From Hypericum androsaemum (taxonomy: Eukaryota > Streptophyta > Magnoliopsida > Malpighiales > Hypericaceae): a stretch of DNA of 64,000 nucleotides. Location of the stretch: positions 6,528,516 through 6,592,515 of the forward strand of contig OZ023190.1 of the NCBI GenBank assembly GCA_963995505.1, given 5' to 3'. This document shows positions 33,991 to 45,737 of this stretch, one piece after another. Position 1 is the first letter of the stretch; each line of letters opens with the position of its first letter. The notes below the pieces were generated by a model that saw only the letters and a list, made by a program, of their open reading frames with translations, searched no databases and had not been told where the DNA came from. A program made the translations under genes and the position numbers.

Positions 33991-34661
33991 GTGCTCGTGT
34001 TCTCACCCGAATTTCTTCGCATTCACCTGAAACAAGTAGCATATTTTGATTAGATTACACAGCTTAATTAGCTGACGCATCTTACCCCATGCAAATCAAG
34101 TATCATTTTTCAGAGATCATACAGAATTAGATAGCAATGATACCATTCAATATCACACACAACTGCATGATCGGGCCGAGTGTTGCATGTCACTTATTTT
34201 TCTTGAATTTTAAATCTAGTTGGATTTAATTCTTAATTGTTCTCAATTGCATCAAAAATGTCAATGTCATCTGCTAGAATCAACAAAACAAGATTGTGCA
34301 GATTTTATTGTCGCTATGAATCCTTCTGTCAATTCCGAAACTAAGGTAATAAATCATCTGTTGAATATATATATATTTTTTAATTTTTTAAGTAAGGTAT
34401 GTACCTTTTGTTGCCTTAAGCAGCAACAGCTGCAAGATCCAACAATCGCTTTTTAACAATCGACTCAAATGTCCGATTAAGGTGAAATTGAAGAAACGTA
34501 ATTTAGCTTTACGATAAATTCCACATGATGATTATACAAATAGAAAAATTATAGATCTAAAGGGTCAACGACTTGGGAAGCTACATTCTTTGATAGGAAA
34601 CTAAAGGCATTTGAGGATAAACAAAAATAGGCAAGGGAAGCTAAAGCCTACAGTGCGAGTA

Positions 34662-37073
34662 TCATAGAGGTGGATAGAAATAAGAAGAAACAGAAAAGCC
34701 GAGGAAAAGCAAGCCTCCAATGGCAGCAACCGTCCTTTGCGAGATCTTGGATGCCAACAAACTCCCGCCAACAACTGCCACGGACGTACATATCGTGTGT
34801 CCCAATGTCGCACCCACGGCAACCCCTACTGCGTTCTTGTGGGTCGCTAACTGCATATTGACCATTGAGAAATCAGAAACATGTTGTGTTGGTTATGCAA
34901 GACTTCTATAGGCATTTTGTTAGTATTGGTATTGGGTAACCATAGAGAAATCAAAAAACAAGTTGCTTGCATTCTTTGTTACAATCTGTCTCCCTCTGTT
35001 CGCACATCAGTATCGTTACAAACATCGACGATAGAATCAAATGTAAAATGATATTAAAATGCTGCAGAGGGAATGTTTAATCTTACAGCTATCGTGGCAA
35101 TCTGGCTGCGATCTCCCCACTCGGCAAGGAATGTTAGAATGAATGACTGCATAAAGAAACGAGACGACTAAGACAGATACAAAGGGATGACACCGAGCAG
35201 AAGCATATAAGCATCTCAAACATCTCAGGCACAAGCAAAACGCAAATTTCAGAAATCCAAACAGCCATACCTCAAGAAATATTGGGGTACAAAATCGTGA
35301 AAAGAAGCGGCGGAAGCTAGTCTTTCCTTGCCCAGACTCCAGTTTTTCTTCCACCTGGATGCCGTAGACACTCAAATTAAATGAACAATGGGAAATCATG
35401 AAGTCACAACAAGAAACTTTAATTGTATTGCTGAAAATAACCAATAAAGTGAAAACACAGAAACAGAACGCAAATGCATCATTTTCTTCCTAATAACATA
35501 GGGATGGGCGAATCAAGACTGACTTTGATTCAGCAGGCATGATCACAGATCCCTACGAACCATTCAAGTACCATAAAAATGAAGAGAGCTCAACAGGGCT
35601 TGCCAACATGAAGCTTATTAGAAATCTTCCAAACATCCTATTTCATTAGTTGGACAGTAAGCAGTCATGCAATAGCTAACTTCAGGTTCAAGTGGGCAAA
35701 TAAATAGTCATCGAAGAGAACGTAATATGCAGGAAATGAATGCATCAACTGATATGACTGGCAAAACATACTTCTTCCATTTCTTTCTTCTGAGAAGCCT
35801 TCGAATCGGACCTCCAAGCAATATATAGTAAACGGAGCCCAAAAAATGCATAGAGTACTGCATAAAAAAGGTTCCAGAATCAGTGTGTTTCATACAAAGG
35901 TATGCAACAGACAAAAAAAAAATGTAATGGTGACATTGATATTAACTTGTTACACTTGTAGAGGACTGTTATTCGCTCTATCTCTAGAGTATTGTTCTAC
36001 ATTAGGTCCAAACATGAGACATTTTTTGAACGATTTGTATTAATAATACTCTCAAGATAGAAGTTAAGAAAGGAGATGAGAGGCCGCTGTCATCAAGGAT
36101 AGCAAAACAACAAGAGGAGCCTTCTTCTTTGAAAATCATTTATCAACTTAAATAAACTGCTCTAATATTCTGCATTGTTCGTTCCTTTGCTTTGACATAG
36201 GGAGAAATAAGTCATCTGTTACGTACCTGTAGCAGCACTATTGGTGTGCTTCCTTGAAATTAGATTTGGAACGATCCTACCTAACCCCGTAGAAAGTACC
36301 TACGACAGACAACAAATCTTGTAATCGTTATAGCTAGACCTTTCAATATGAGAAACATTTGAACTAGAAAATGGCATCTTACCGTCATAACAACCAAGGC
36401 AGAAAGTGCACCCGATAGCACAATCGACTTGGGATGACGCATCGCCATAAGAGCAGCGATTATGAAGGTTTCATCTCCAATCTAGTCAACACGAAAATCG
36501 TAAGCCAAAATAAGTAAACAAGGGCTACACAGATTCCAAACACCCGAAGCAAGTACATCGCTCCAATCACAACGCACGGACGAGGGGAGAACGAACCTCG
36601 CTGACAAGGATCATGGAGAAGCTGGCGAAGAAAGCATCGAAGACGCCGAGACCCGAGTCCAAGTGGATCCCGAGGCTCTTCACGTCTAGTTCATCAACCG
36701 CCCCGCTCACTACCTGCGCCCACTCGTAAACACAAGCATCTAGATCTAGTTCTTCTCCGAATCTAAATTTAATTAGTTTTTAAATTTTAATTTAAAAAAT
36801 TGGGGAGAGGGGGAAATCCGTACCATCCCGCGGCGGCCGAGATCCTTGAACAACGATGATCCTCCGCGAGACTCCTCCCCTTCTCTCCGGTCGTTTCCCA
36901 GCTCCGAATCCTGCAAATCAAAAAAACGAAAAAGAAAAAAATAACCCTCAGAATCGCGTAATTCCCAAATAAGAGGAAGTCCAAAGTGGGCCCCCACCCA
37001 CCCGAGCGGAGATGATGAGAATGGCAGAAGAGACGAGGAGGACGAGGAGGAGGAGAAGCTTGGGCCCCACCAT
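34662..37073 (-). CDS. GDT1-like cation transporter (UPF0016 / TMEM165 family)
   Basis: Nine exons encode 288 aa: 37002-37073, 36824-36910, 36597-36713, 36383-36481, 36227-36299, 35772-35857, 35271-35354, 35087-35146 and 34662-34850. All introns are GT-AG and the total is 867 bp in frame. The product has a signal-like start (KLLLLLVLLVSSAILIISA) and two copies of the family signature E-x-G-D-(K/R/E)-(T/S): SEIGDETFIIAALMAMRHP and FLAEWGDRSQIATIA, each followed by hydrophobic spans. The C-terminus, GGLLFLGFSVSSYFYPPL, is typical of plant GDT1-like proteins 3-5. Family members in plants and yeast are reported to carry manganese and calcium into the Golgi lumen, where this protein probably acts. 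It looks intact. It has no functional partners among its neighbours. Confidence 0.94.
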
Positions 37074-37399
37074 CCTCGTGGAAATTAATAATTATTATTA
37101 TTACTTTCTTCTTTCCTGAATTCGGAAAGAAACTGCTCTAATATTCGGGAGGAGATGGATATTGGGAGCAGCGGAGTTGCAGCCACATTTGCTCCCGAGC
37201 TCTCTTTTAACGAGAAAATAAATGTACATCTCACTCAAGGCACCAGCTGCCGAGAACACCCACCCTCTAATACTAAAATATTATCCTGTATGTTAAAATT
37301 TCAATATCTAATTTAGAAAATCAAAGTAATTAGTTAGATAAGTTTTCACGTTTATAAAAAACCTGGTAATCTCAAGAGTAGCCTGAAATTACCGGATTT
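37074..37399. other. Promoter-side spacer of the GDT1 gene
   Basis: AT-rich with no coding match. It ends at the weak TIR candidate near 37400. Confidence 0.4.
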
Positions 37400-37727
37400 G
37401 GATTCAGGAGGGACTACATAAAAATAATCCCCATTGTATGAACTAAATATGGACCTTTAGATTTGATCAAATTCTTTTTTAATAGATCTGATGGTCAGAA
37501 TCTGTTGAGGGTATTTTCGAGTTTTTATCCAAACATACTCATTAAGGTTATACCATTTTCCTATATAATCCCACAAAAAAAAATTCTTTTTATCCCCCCA
37601 ACATCCCCCGCCCACCACCCCCCACCCCCATCCTCGATCCCGATCCCCCCCCCTTCGATCCCGATCCCGACAACCCGATCCCCCCCCCCCCCCGATCTGC
37701 CCCCCACAAATCATCGAAACCCTAAAC

Positions 37728-37815
37728 TCCGATGGTGGCCAGACGACACCGGAGGAGAGTCGATCTACGGATCCAAGTTCAAGAACGAGAACTTCGTGAG
37801 GAAGCACACCGCCCC
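37728..37815 (+). pseudogene. Cyclophilin (peptidyl-prolyl isomerase) gene fragment
   Basis: The plus strand reads DDTGGESIYGSKFKNENFVR then KHTAP. This is the cyclophilin segment GTGGESIYG-x-KF-x-DENF-x-x-KHTGPG, which contributes to the active-site wall. Only about 30 residues are present. The rest of the fold is absent, so this is a gene scrap and no enzyme is made. Confidence 0.75.
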
Positions 37816-37984
37816 CAGGCCACACCGTGAGGCCCATCTTCGTCGTCGACTGCGGCCATCTCTAGATCTTCAATCTCTCTATCTATGTCCTTTGAATTTT
37901 GTGGATCATGGTGTACTTATTCGTCATCGTTTAGGGTTCTCGTTATATTAGGGATAATATCTTCTTTCGAATAAAAAAATTCAT

Positions 37985-38375
37985 AGATGAATGATACCAA
38001 TATTAAAGTAGAATGATACCAATATCCTAGAACGATGATACCAATATTCGAGAAGAATGAAACCAATGCATTCAAATGGTATACCTTTTCACCTATAATG
38101 GGATACCAATATTGGAGGAGATAAAAACCAATATCACGGTGGAATGAAACCAATATCATAGTAGAATGAAACCAATATCCGAGAAGAATGAAACCAATAT
38201 CATAGTAGAATGAAACCAATATCATAGTAGAATGAAACTAATATCATAGTAGAATGAAATCAATATCATAGTAGAATAAAACCAATAACAAGAAGATGGA
38301 AACCAATATCATAGTAGAATGAAACCAATAGCATAGAAGATGGAAACCAATATCCGAGAAAATGGAAACCAATAT
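37985..38375 (+). repeat. Minisatellite, about 22-bp unit
   Basis: About 16 copies of a unit like AATGAAACCAATATCATAGTAG, with variants (GATACCAATAT, CCGAGAAG). Later copies are the most alike, and earlier ones are diverged and interrupted once near 38070-38110. Confidence 0.88.
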
Positions 38376-39099
38376 TCCCATACTTGTATTTCCATATTTT
38401 TTAATTATTTTAATTATTATATTTCTAATATTGCCCCTGTCCCTTTCAGTGGGGATTACTCATGTCCCCACTGAATTTGAACCCAAAACTACCAATGATG
38501 GTTTTATCTAAACACGCACTCTTTCAAGGTGAGCTAGCATCTAATACACGGGCATTTTGAGGATTGCAATAATTGACCCTGATCCTAGTCCCCTTTATTT
38601 GGCACTAGAAAAAATTTAGGGAAAATTACCGTGTAGTCTTTCGGGTTTGCTTAAATATACTCAAAAGTTCTTCCTATTTGCAAAATACATGCCGTCGTCT
38701 CTCTAGGTTGTTTTTATTATATTTTCGGGTCCCTGGCGCACGTTAGCAGCTCTCTTTTTTCATTTTTGTCAATGAAATGACCGAAATACCCTTAGAACAA
38801 AAAATAAAAAAATTTGATATCATATCTTCTTCTTCCTTCTACCTCCTAGCCACTCGTCTCCTACCTCTCCTTCCTTCCCCCCTTCAAAAACATCCCCATC
38901 GTTATCCGGGTACATCAAAATCTCTGAGCTTCTTTGTTGTAATCGATCAGTTTCTACTCAATCTTTTTCCCGGAGACAAAATCGAACCCAGCGGAAGGCG
39001 ACTTATTCGATATGAGCTGCTCATTCAATCTGGCAAGCCTCCGGCATAGAACATGGTACTGCTTCCCCTCCTCCACTCTCCTATAATACAACCATCACA

Positions 39100-39517
39100 A
39101 CCCAACAAAAAGCAAACATAAAGATTCCAACATTATGGAAAAAAAATGAGAACCCAGATCAAAGAGGAGTCTTTACCAAAGGCCCCAGTGAAGGGGAGGC
39201 GTGGAGAGGTCAAAGTTGAAGCGGGAGGCCATCTCAGACAGGAGCTTGGCCTAGAGCTTGTCAGTGGCAGACATGACAGCCTTGGCATATTTGTCCTCGG
39301 CCTCCACGTGGACATCCATGTGCCTCATCGCCACCTTGTCGTGGAGCTGGGACATCCATCTGTACTCATCTTGCCACGTGGCATTGTGCAAGGTGAAGGT
39401 TAGGGGCTTCTTGGAGGGTTTCAGGGGTTTGGGTGGGCCCGGAGGAGGAGGTCTACCTCGTGCCCTGTAGTGGCGGCGGTTGAGGTGGCGGAGAGTGGTA
39501 GAGAGGAGGAGGCGCAT
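39100..39517 (-). pseudogene. Captured N-terminal fragment of a prolyl oligopeptidase family (S9, oligopeptidase B-like) gene
   Basis: The minus strand reads LTFTLHNATWQDEYRWMSQL, then HDKVAMRHMDVHVEAEDKYA, KAVMSATDKL, a stop, AKLLSEMASRFNFDLSTPPL and HWGLW. This follows the N-terminal propeller start of plant S9 family proteins (W-x-D-x-Y-x-W-M; E-x-x-Y-x-x-x-x-M; LSTPPLRWGPW). It has one in-frame stop and lacks the propeller body and the catalytic domain. It lies within Pack-MULE TIRs. It has a proline-rich 5' part with an ATG at 39517, but whether that is the original gene start is not known. Confidence 0.72.
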
Positions 39518-39872
39518 TGGATGGGGGAGAGTGGTATAGCTATCCTGACGACGACGACGAAAGCGGTGAGTTCGCCAACAATGGGGCTTGGTCCGGAGAG
39601 AATGATGACGATGGCGGTGGAGAAGTCAGTGATTTTAATTGAAATTGTTGCATTTTTGGATTTGTTGAAGAAAAATGAAAGAGGGAGGAGAAGATGATGT
39701 CATCATTTTTTTATTTTTTATTTTAAGGGTATTTTTGTCATTTCAATGACAAAAAAAGAAAAAAACTGATCGAGGGACCCGAAAGTATAATAAAAGTAAA
39801 CTAGAGGGACTTTGGCATGTATTTTACAAACAGGAGGGACTTTTGAGTATATTTAAGCAAACTTGAGGGGCT

Positions 39873-41161
39873 TGATGCAGCAGAGAGCGTATAGACAAGA
39901 ATGATAGTGACTTGTTCCGTAGACTCGTAAGAGAACAATCGGAAAGACAAGACAAGTAGGAAAACCCTAAATTTTATAATCAATTCAACTGCCTAAAATA
40001 ATAGATAATATGTCATATTTATAAAGAAACAAAACAAACCTGTTATATAAAATCCTACTAGAATTCAAACTCTTAATAATAATCCTAAAACTATAGATAA
40101 TAATAATCCTAAAACTATAGATAATGATGAATAATAACTACAACTAATATCATTCTTTATCTCTATCATTCTCCCCCGGTTGGAGAAATTCATCCTCGAA
40201 TTTGGTGTCGTCGGCCAGTTTGAGATGATCTTACGTGCACTCTTGAACACCTTCGAACCACGTGTTGACACCTGGTATCTCCCATCCCAACATAACAAAT
40301 ATTTGAAAATCTTGGAACCATAAATATTCATGTGAAAAACCACGAACTCATTATTTCGGATAGATCTTTCATCATCCTTGAGACTGTTCCACAAGTTCAA
40401 CAATGAAAAATTCTCAACATATGCGAACTTATTAACTCCGAGAAAATCATAATCTTGGACAACCTGAGGTAAAGGCACATACAGCAACTCGCCAGCAACA
40501 ACTTCCTTAACCTCGTCCTCCTCACTATGGTAGGAGTCATAAATTGGTGGACCAAATAAGTAATCAGCGACTTCATCGTCGGAAGAAATATGATCGGTTG
40601 CCGCAAACGGTGCCCAGAGGTTGTCCACGGTAGCCTCGTCATTTGAATCCATGTGCTCGACGACAGGTGGTGGTGCAACATTGGGGTGGTGCGAGGCGGT
40701 ACCCGTTGCCGTGGTACCTAGCGAACGAAGCAAGGTTAGTGCCTCGTTCATTTATTCTTCCATAGCATCCATGCAGTGCTCAGGTGATCGCGGCTGGCCG
40801 CCTCCTTGTGTGTGTCCCATTTCGGCAGCATCTTACAGTAGTGTACGACTGATCACTGATACCAACTGATGCAGCAGAGAGCGTATAGACAAGAACGATA
40901 GTGACTTGTTCCGTAGACTCACAAGAGAACAATCGAAAAGACAAGACAAGTAGGAAAATCCTAAATTTTATAATCAATTCAACTGCCTAAAACAATAGAA
41001 AATATGTCATATTTATAAAGAAACAAAACAAACATGTTATACAAAATCCTACTAGAATTCAAACTCTTAATAATAATCCTAAAACTATAGATAATAATAA
41101 TCCTAAAACTATAGATAATGACAATAATGACTACAACTAATATCATTCTTTATCTCCATCA
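39873..41161 (-). mobile_element. TRIM-like mini LTR retrotransposon with 296-bp LTRs
   Basis: Two nearly identical direct repeats (39873-40168 and 40867-41161) start TGATGCAGCAG and end ATCA in the plus reading. Target duplication GGGCT flanks it at 39868-39872 and 41162-41166. Read on the minus strand, the upstream LTR is followed by GTTGGTATCAGTGATCAG, an initiator-Met-type primer-binding site, and the downstream LTR is preceded by CCGGGGGAGAA, a polypurine tract. The interior is only 698 bp. It has no protease, reverse transcriptase or integrase, so it depends on another element. Confidence 0.94.
40169..40810 (-). other. Internal ORF of the TRIM-like element, gag-leader-like
   Basis: On the minus strand an ATG at 40810 opens MGHTQGGGQPRSPEHCMDAM and reaches an in-frame TAA just before the next ATG at 40751. 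From there about 195 codons stay open through the interior and continue into the 3' LTR. The second part is acidic in its first half (SSDDEVADYLFGPPIYDSYH) and has no zinc knuckle or known domain. It may be a decayed gag-like product or captured sequence. The single stop may be the only break. Confidence 0.45.
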
Positions 41162-41191
41162 GGGCTACGCAGTAATTTTCCCAAAAATTTA

Positions 41192-42718
41192 TGTTGGTTT
41201 TTTCGTACTGGTGACAGCTTTGGATTGAGCACGAACAAAGATAGAAAAGTCACGTACCGTACAGAAATAAATCAGGTACTTTAATCTTGATGACTAGGCG
41301 TGTGTCAGAGATCTAACAGTTGTAATTATTTAGGAGTGTTTTTATCTTTTGGCTCCCTCTTCCTTCTCTTTCCTCGCTCACTCCATTTTCCCTTTCTCTT
41401 TTCTCTCTCCTTCCCTTCTCTAGAAGTACTTTCTTTCATCTCCTTCACTATCTCTTTTTCCTAACTCTAAATAAAATCAACACCGACGAGGAGCAACGCC
41501 GACGAAGAAGTGGTTTCCTTCTCTCTCCTCTTTCCTTCCTTCTCATTTCCCTTCTTCTCCATCACTCTCTCTCTCTCCTCTTTGAAATAGTTTTTCAAGT
41601 GTACAAAGTTGGATTAAGTGGATAGTTAAATTATTTGTGCTTTTTTTTTGTTCGTGGTGTATGTCCAAAGTGGCATGCGCAGTTATGTTCGAATGGCAGG
41701 TCCGATTATGTTCAAATGGCAGGCCCTATAACGATAAAATGACATGTCCGATTATGACTAAATGGCAGGTCCATTTGTGACAAAATGAAATGTCTACTTA
41801 CAATAAAATGTTATGTCCAGTTATGACCAAATGACAGACCCGGTTACGATAAAATATCATATCTAGTTGTGAATGATATATGGTAGGCCGAATACTATAA
41901 AATGGCAGGTCCATTTAGGATAAAATGGCATGTCCATTTAGGATAAAATGGCATGCCCACTTACAATATAATGCCATGTTCAATTAATATTTAATAATAT
42001 TCGTAATAAAAAATTAATTATTCAATACCTTGACATGCACATTAAATGACCTGACAAGCGCATTAAATGCCATGATACATGGATTTTCCTTTTTGTGGTT
42101 CCAACGCACACATTCATTAAATGCTATGATACATGAAGGTTTCCTTTTTGTGGTTCCAACTCGCATTTTGACTCTTTTGTCCCTCTCTCGTACCGCACGA
42201 AAAAGCCCATTCTGTGCAAAATTTGGGCCCACCAGTGATTTAGTATGTACCAACCAATCAAGAAGTGTCAGGTAGATTTACGAATCACCCAATCAATTAA
42301 ATGATTAGCATAATTAATTATAGAAATAAAATTAAGGTATGATTTTGACATAAGTTAAAAAAGAATTGTTTCCTAAAAAAAATATTATATTTTGAAAAAA
42401 TGAATGAAGCCCATTAATAAAATAAGTATATTCAAGTCTTCTTATATTATAGTTCTTATAAAAAATATGGTGGGAAATATGCTTACTCGGCTATAGTGTA
42501 TCAACAATTCATATATAATTTTTCGCTTCAACATTTATACATTTGTAAGATTTGAATGTATTTTCTCATCACTTACATAAACTCCTATTTGTAGGAATTT
42601 GACAAGAGGATCACTCGACAAGTTGAGAGGCACTGCGAGTTGGCAAGGACATCAATTTTAACTGAGAACTAGACAATCCATTGTAAGCCAAAGACACACA
42701 ATTAGCAACCTTACGGCC

Positions 42719-42720
<2 letters not shown>
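41192..42720. other. Intergenic with two repeat arrays
   Basis: About 41655-41985 is an array of imperfect 24-36 bp units built on AAATGGCAGGTCC and AAATGACATGTCC words. About 42040-42155 holds a direct duplication of roughly 48 bp (units with CATTAAATGCCATGATACAT and TTTCCTTTTTGTGGTTCCAAC). No gene was recognised. Confidence 0.65.

Positions 42721-42775
<55 letters not shown>
42721..42775 (+). repeat. (GA)n microsatellite
   Basis: About 27 GA repeats without interruption. Confidence 0.95.
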
Positions 42776-42777
<2 letters not shown>

Positions 42778-42889
42778 GGAACTTTTTAAAATTTTATCGT
42801 CATTTAATAATTTAGAATGAAATTTTTGTTCCGTTTTAGGCAGTTAACAAACATTTGACAGGAACAGTTGTGTAGGAGCTAATTACATT

Positions 42890-45030
42890 TGACACCCTCA
42901 TTCCGAATGCGGGTGCCACACCTCATCAACATCCCAGGGTGCCTTCTCCTCATCAAGTCATCGTCAGATTGGATCAGAGCAGGTTCTTAGAGACCTTTGC
43001 AATGTTCTTAGATTTCTTAAATCAGCGTGTTCCCTCGTCGCAATGCGCACATGAGTCTCTAGCAAATGGAAGCCAGTCACCGCAGAATAATATGTTCCCA
43101 CATATTCATGTCATTTATTGGTTGTTTTATTTCATTTTCGTGTCCAAATGTCCTTGAGTCTTGAATATTTTGTCCATTTTTAGGCCTGTTGCCTTGAATG
43201 GATTGATTTGAAGTTTCATTAGCTCTACTACTCGGCGGGACCGGTGCCAAGCGGCACTTGTGCGAAAACAAAGAGAAGGACCATTCTCAGCAGTTGCAGC
43301 CGACAGGCAAATGTCGGGTGGCACTCTAAAGTTTACAACACTCTAAGCTATCCTGGAGGACAAATGTGTGTCGAGTGACACTTAAGCCTGAGTGAGGAAA
43401 AGAAGCAACGTTGTCGCTGTCGCTTGGCAACCAAAGTGATGAACGGTAGTAGTTGTCGCACGAAGGAAAGGCTGCCAAATTGCAAAAAATTTATGAGCTG
43501 GACGAACGATTCCATTATTTCGTCTGCCGCCCGGTGGTGAATGTGTCGTGCGACACTACAATGAAACCCTACCTAGATTTGTAAACCTAATTTGTAGTTT
43601 TGGACTTTTCATTGGGTTCTTGAGGGAAGGACTATAAATACCCCTCTTAGACAATTATATCTTAGCTTTTAAAAACTCTTTAGACCTAGTTGGGGAAGGA
43701 ACTCATCCACTCTTAAGAGGAGGAGTCTAGGAGCTAAATGAAGGAGAATTAGTTAGCGTGCCTTCAAGATTGAGCACTCTTTATCCATCTCTCTCTCTCT
43801 CTCTCTCTTTATTTACACTTGTCATACTATGCTTTTTTCTCTTATTTTATTTAATCTTCAATTAATGATGTGTGAGTAGTTTTCCTTTGATGTGGGTGCC
43901 TTAAGTATACCTAACTAGCTAGGTTTCTAATGGATTTTTATTGTTAGAGCATGAATTAGTTGGTGATCATAATGCATTTAGTATAGTGGTCTAGTTAATA
44001 GCGAGAGCGTTAACTCCCGACCCTATGAAATTACTAATTGATCTAGTGAAACCCGAAGTACGAGAGTGAAAGGGGGGTCTTGGAAAGAGCTAATTAATTG
44101 ATTAACGAACTCGCAAAGAATGAGAGTGAATGGGGAAAAGTTAGTTGTCTTTAAGGTGGCTTTTATGGAATAGGGTTACTGGTTAGCGTAATCGACTAAG
44201 TGATTTGCCGCTGGGGTTGACAACTAGAGGGCGGATCACTTTATACTGTAGGACACCAAATCTGAAATCTTTCTTTAGTGGTGTGAAGTATAAGATTTAA
44301 GCGTCATTGCTTTAGAAACACCATGACTGTCACGTTCTTTATAAAACCTAAAAGAGACCTAGTTAGGAAGGTTGCAAGATGAAGATGGCTTACCACTATC
44401 TCCATATAGATCTTCACCATTGCTTCAGATTTCATTAGCTAGATTTTGCATTATTACACTTGTTACCTAAAAATAACAAAAAAGATTGTCCTAGACTAGG
44501 TACTAAGTTGAATACGTGGCATAATCCTACTCCATTTGGTATCGACACTCTACTTACTCTTTATTACAAAGTGGACTAAAAATCTACCTTTTAATTGGCG
44601 TCGTTGCCAGAGAGTAGGCTTTTTAGACATCTTTAGTAGGCTTACGAATTGGACTTACCATGTTTTTTTAATCTTATTTTTATTGTGTTCTTAGTTAGTT
44701 TGTGTTTGTTTCTCAAGGTACCCAATGCTTGCGTATGCTCAACACGCTTTCTTCAAGACTACTTGTAGAACAAGAAGAGCTTGAGCAAGACATTTGGAAG
44801 ATTGAGAGGTCACTTCGATAAGAAAGAAGAGAAAGAGAAAGGATGAACAACCTAAGGAAAATGGATTAAGAGACCACCTCGAGTTGAGGAGATGGACGAT
44901 ACTACAGCTCATGGACTTTGCTTGCTTGACGCTTAGTGGGATTGCTATCGGAGTGCCTAACCTGTCAATTGAGGCAAACAACTATGTCATTCCATCAACC
45001 ATCCTCACCTTAATCACCAATTCTCTTCAA
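42890..45030 (+). mobile_element. Decayed Athila-like LTR, primer-binding site and gag start
   Basis: The stretch from about 42890 to 44587 looks like a diverged LTR of the same group as the elements further right (it shares 'gcgagagcgttaactc' style words and the overall layout). It is followed at 44588 by TTGGCGTCGTTGCCAGAGAG, close to the Athila/Tat primer-binding consensus TGGCGCCGTTGCCGGGGA. A short gag start follows (EELEQDIWKIERSL; GIAIGVPNLSIEANNYVIPS) and then the element breaks off. The left LTR boundary is uncertain. Confidence 0.55.
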
Positions 45031-45039
45031 TTTAGGGGG

Positions 45040-45732
45040 TTATCTCAGGGGTAATTTTAGCTTAGATTTACCTATCCTAATCAAATAGTATAGTGAGTAA
45101 GTAGTTTGAACTGAGGGATAGACACACAAATTACAATAGAGTTAGTTCACAGTGTTGATTACGATTAAATAAGAAAACAAACTAATTAAATAAAAATATG
45201 GAAAGTAAATCAATGATTCAATTAATGGTAAAGATGATCATGATACCCTAACAAATTGCTAAGCATTGATTATGGATATTATTAACACCTAACTAGTATC
45301 CAGAGTTATCTTATGTTACTACCTACTACTCTCGCTAGCTAGATAGCAAAACTGAACATCAACCTAATTGTAGAAACTAAACCAGCTCTCGTAGTAAACG
45401 AACACTCCTTATGAATCATCTCTCAATAGTGAGAGATCTCTTTTCCTATCTTAAGATGTGCTAGTCGATTCTTCTGCTAACCCTGCTTACTTTGCAGCAT
45501 TTAAGAGTTAACTTACATCATGGTCTAGGTGATAGGCTAAATTAAGCATTATGAATATTGAATTAACAACTACTACTTTATATGTTAAATCCATAACCTA
45601 ACATAACAATTACGCTATACGGGCATCACACTCAATAAGGAGACTACTCCATACTCAAACTAGTTACGCTACACAGATTAATAAAAAGTATAATTGAAAC
45701 ACCAAATCGACGAAAGTGTCAATACTAATAGA
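45040..45732. mobile_element. Partial LTR related to the Athila-like family
   Basis: The words CAAATAGTATAGTGAGTAAG, GAACTGAGGGATAGACACA and the later 'gattatgg...cctaactagtatccagagt' follow the same order as the first part of the LTR at 45738-47243 but are strongly diverged. It is cut at 45737 by the insertion of the complete element. Confidence 0.55.
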
Positions 45733-45737
45733 AAAAC

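Larger units (their letters stand above)
37400..38490. mobile_element. Candidate TIR element with a cyclophilin fragment and a 22-bp minisatellite
   Basis: The left end has GGATTCAGGAGGGACTACAT followed by AATAATCCCCATTG. The right end in reverse complement has AAATTCAGTGGGGACATGAG followed by TAATCCCCACTG. This shared order suggests diverged inverted repeats, but they are short and I could not define a target duplication. Inside are a C-rich block, a cyclophilin fragment and a tandem array. Confidence 0.4.
38619..41182. mobile_element. Mutator-like (Pack-MULE) element with S9 oligopeptidase fragment, split by an LTR element
   Basis: The left TIR begins GGGAAAATTACCGTGTAGTC at 38619. The right TIR ends in the matching GCAGTAATTTTCCC at 41182. 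Perfect 9-bp duplications AAAAATTTA flank it (38610-38618 and 41183-41191). The right TIR is cut after CTTGAGGGG by a 1289-bp LTR element (39873-41161) that duplicated GGGCT. Without that insertion the element would be about 1.27 kb with TIRs of about 190 bp. It carries a fragment of a prolyl oligopeptidase family gene on the minus strand. Confidence 0.92.

Noticed and set aside
37917..38225. 102-codon minus ORF with repeated ILVSF and YYDIGF words
   Set aside because: It is the translation of the 22-bp minisatellite.
37985..38375. CRISPR-like array
   Set aside because: Units are contiguous and diverged without unique spacers, and the window is plant nuclear DNA.
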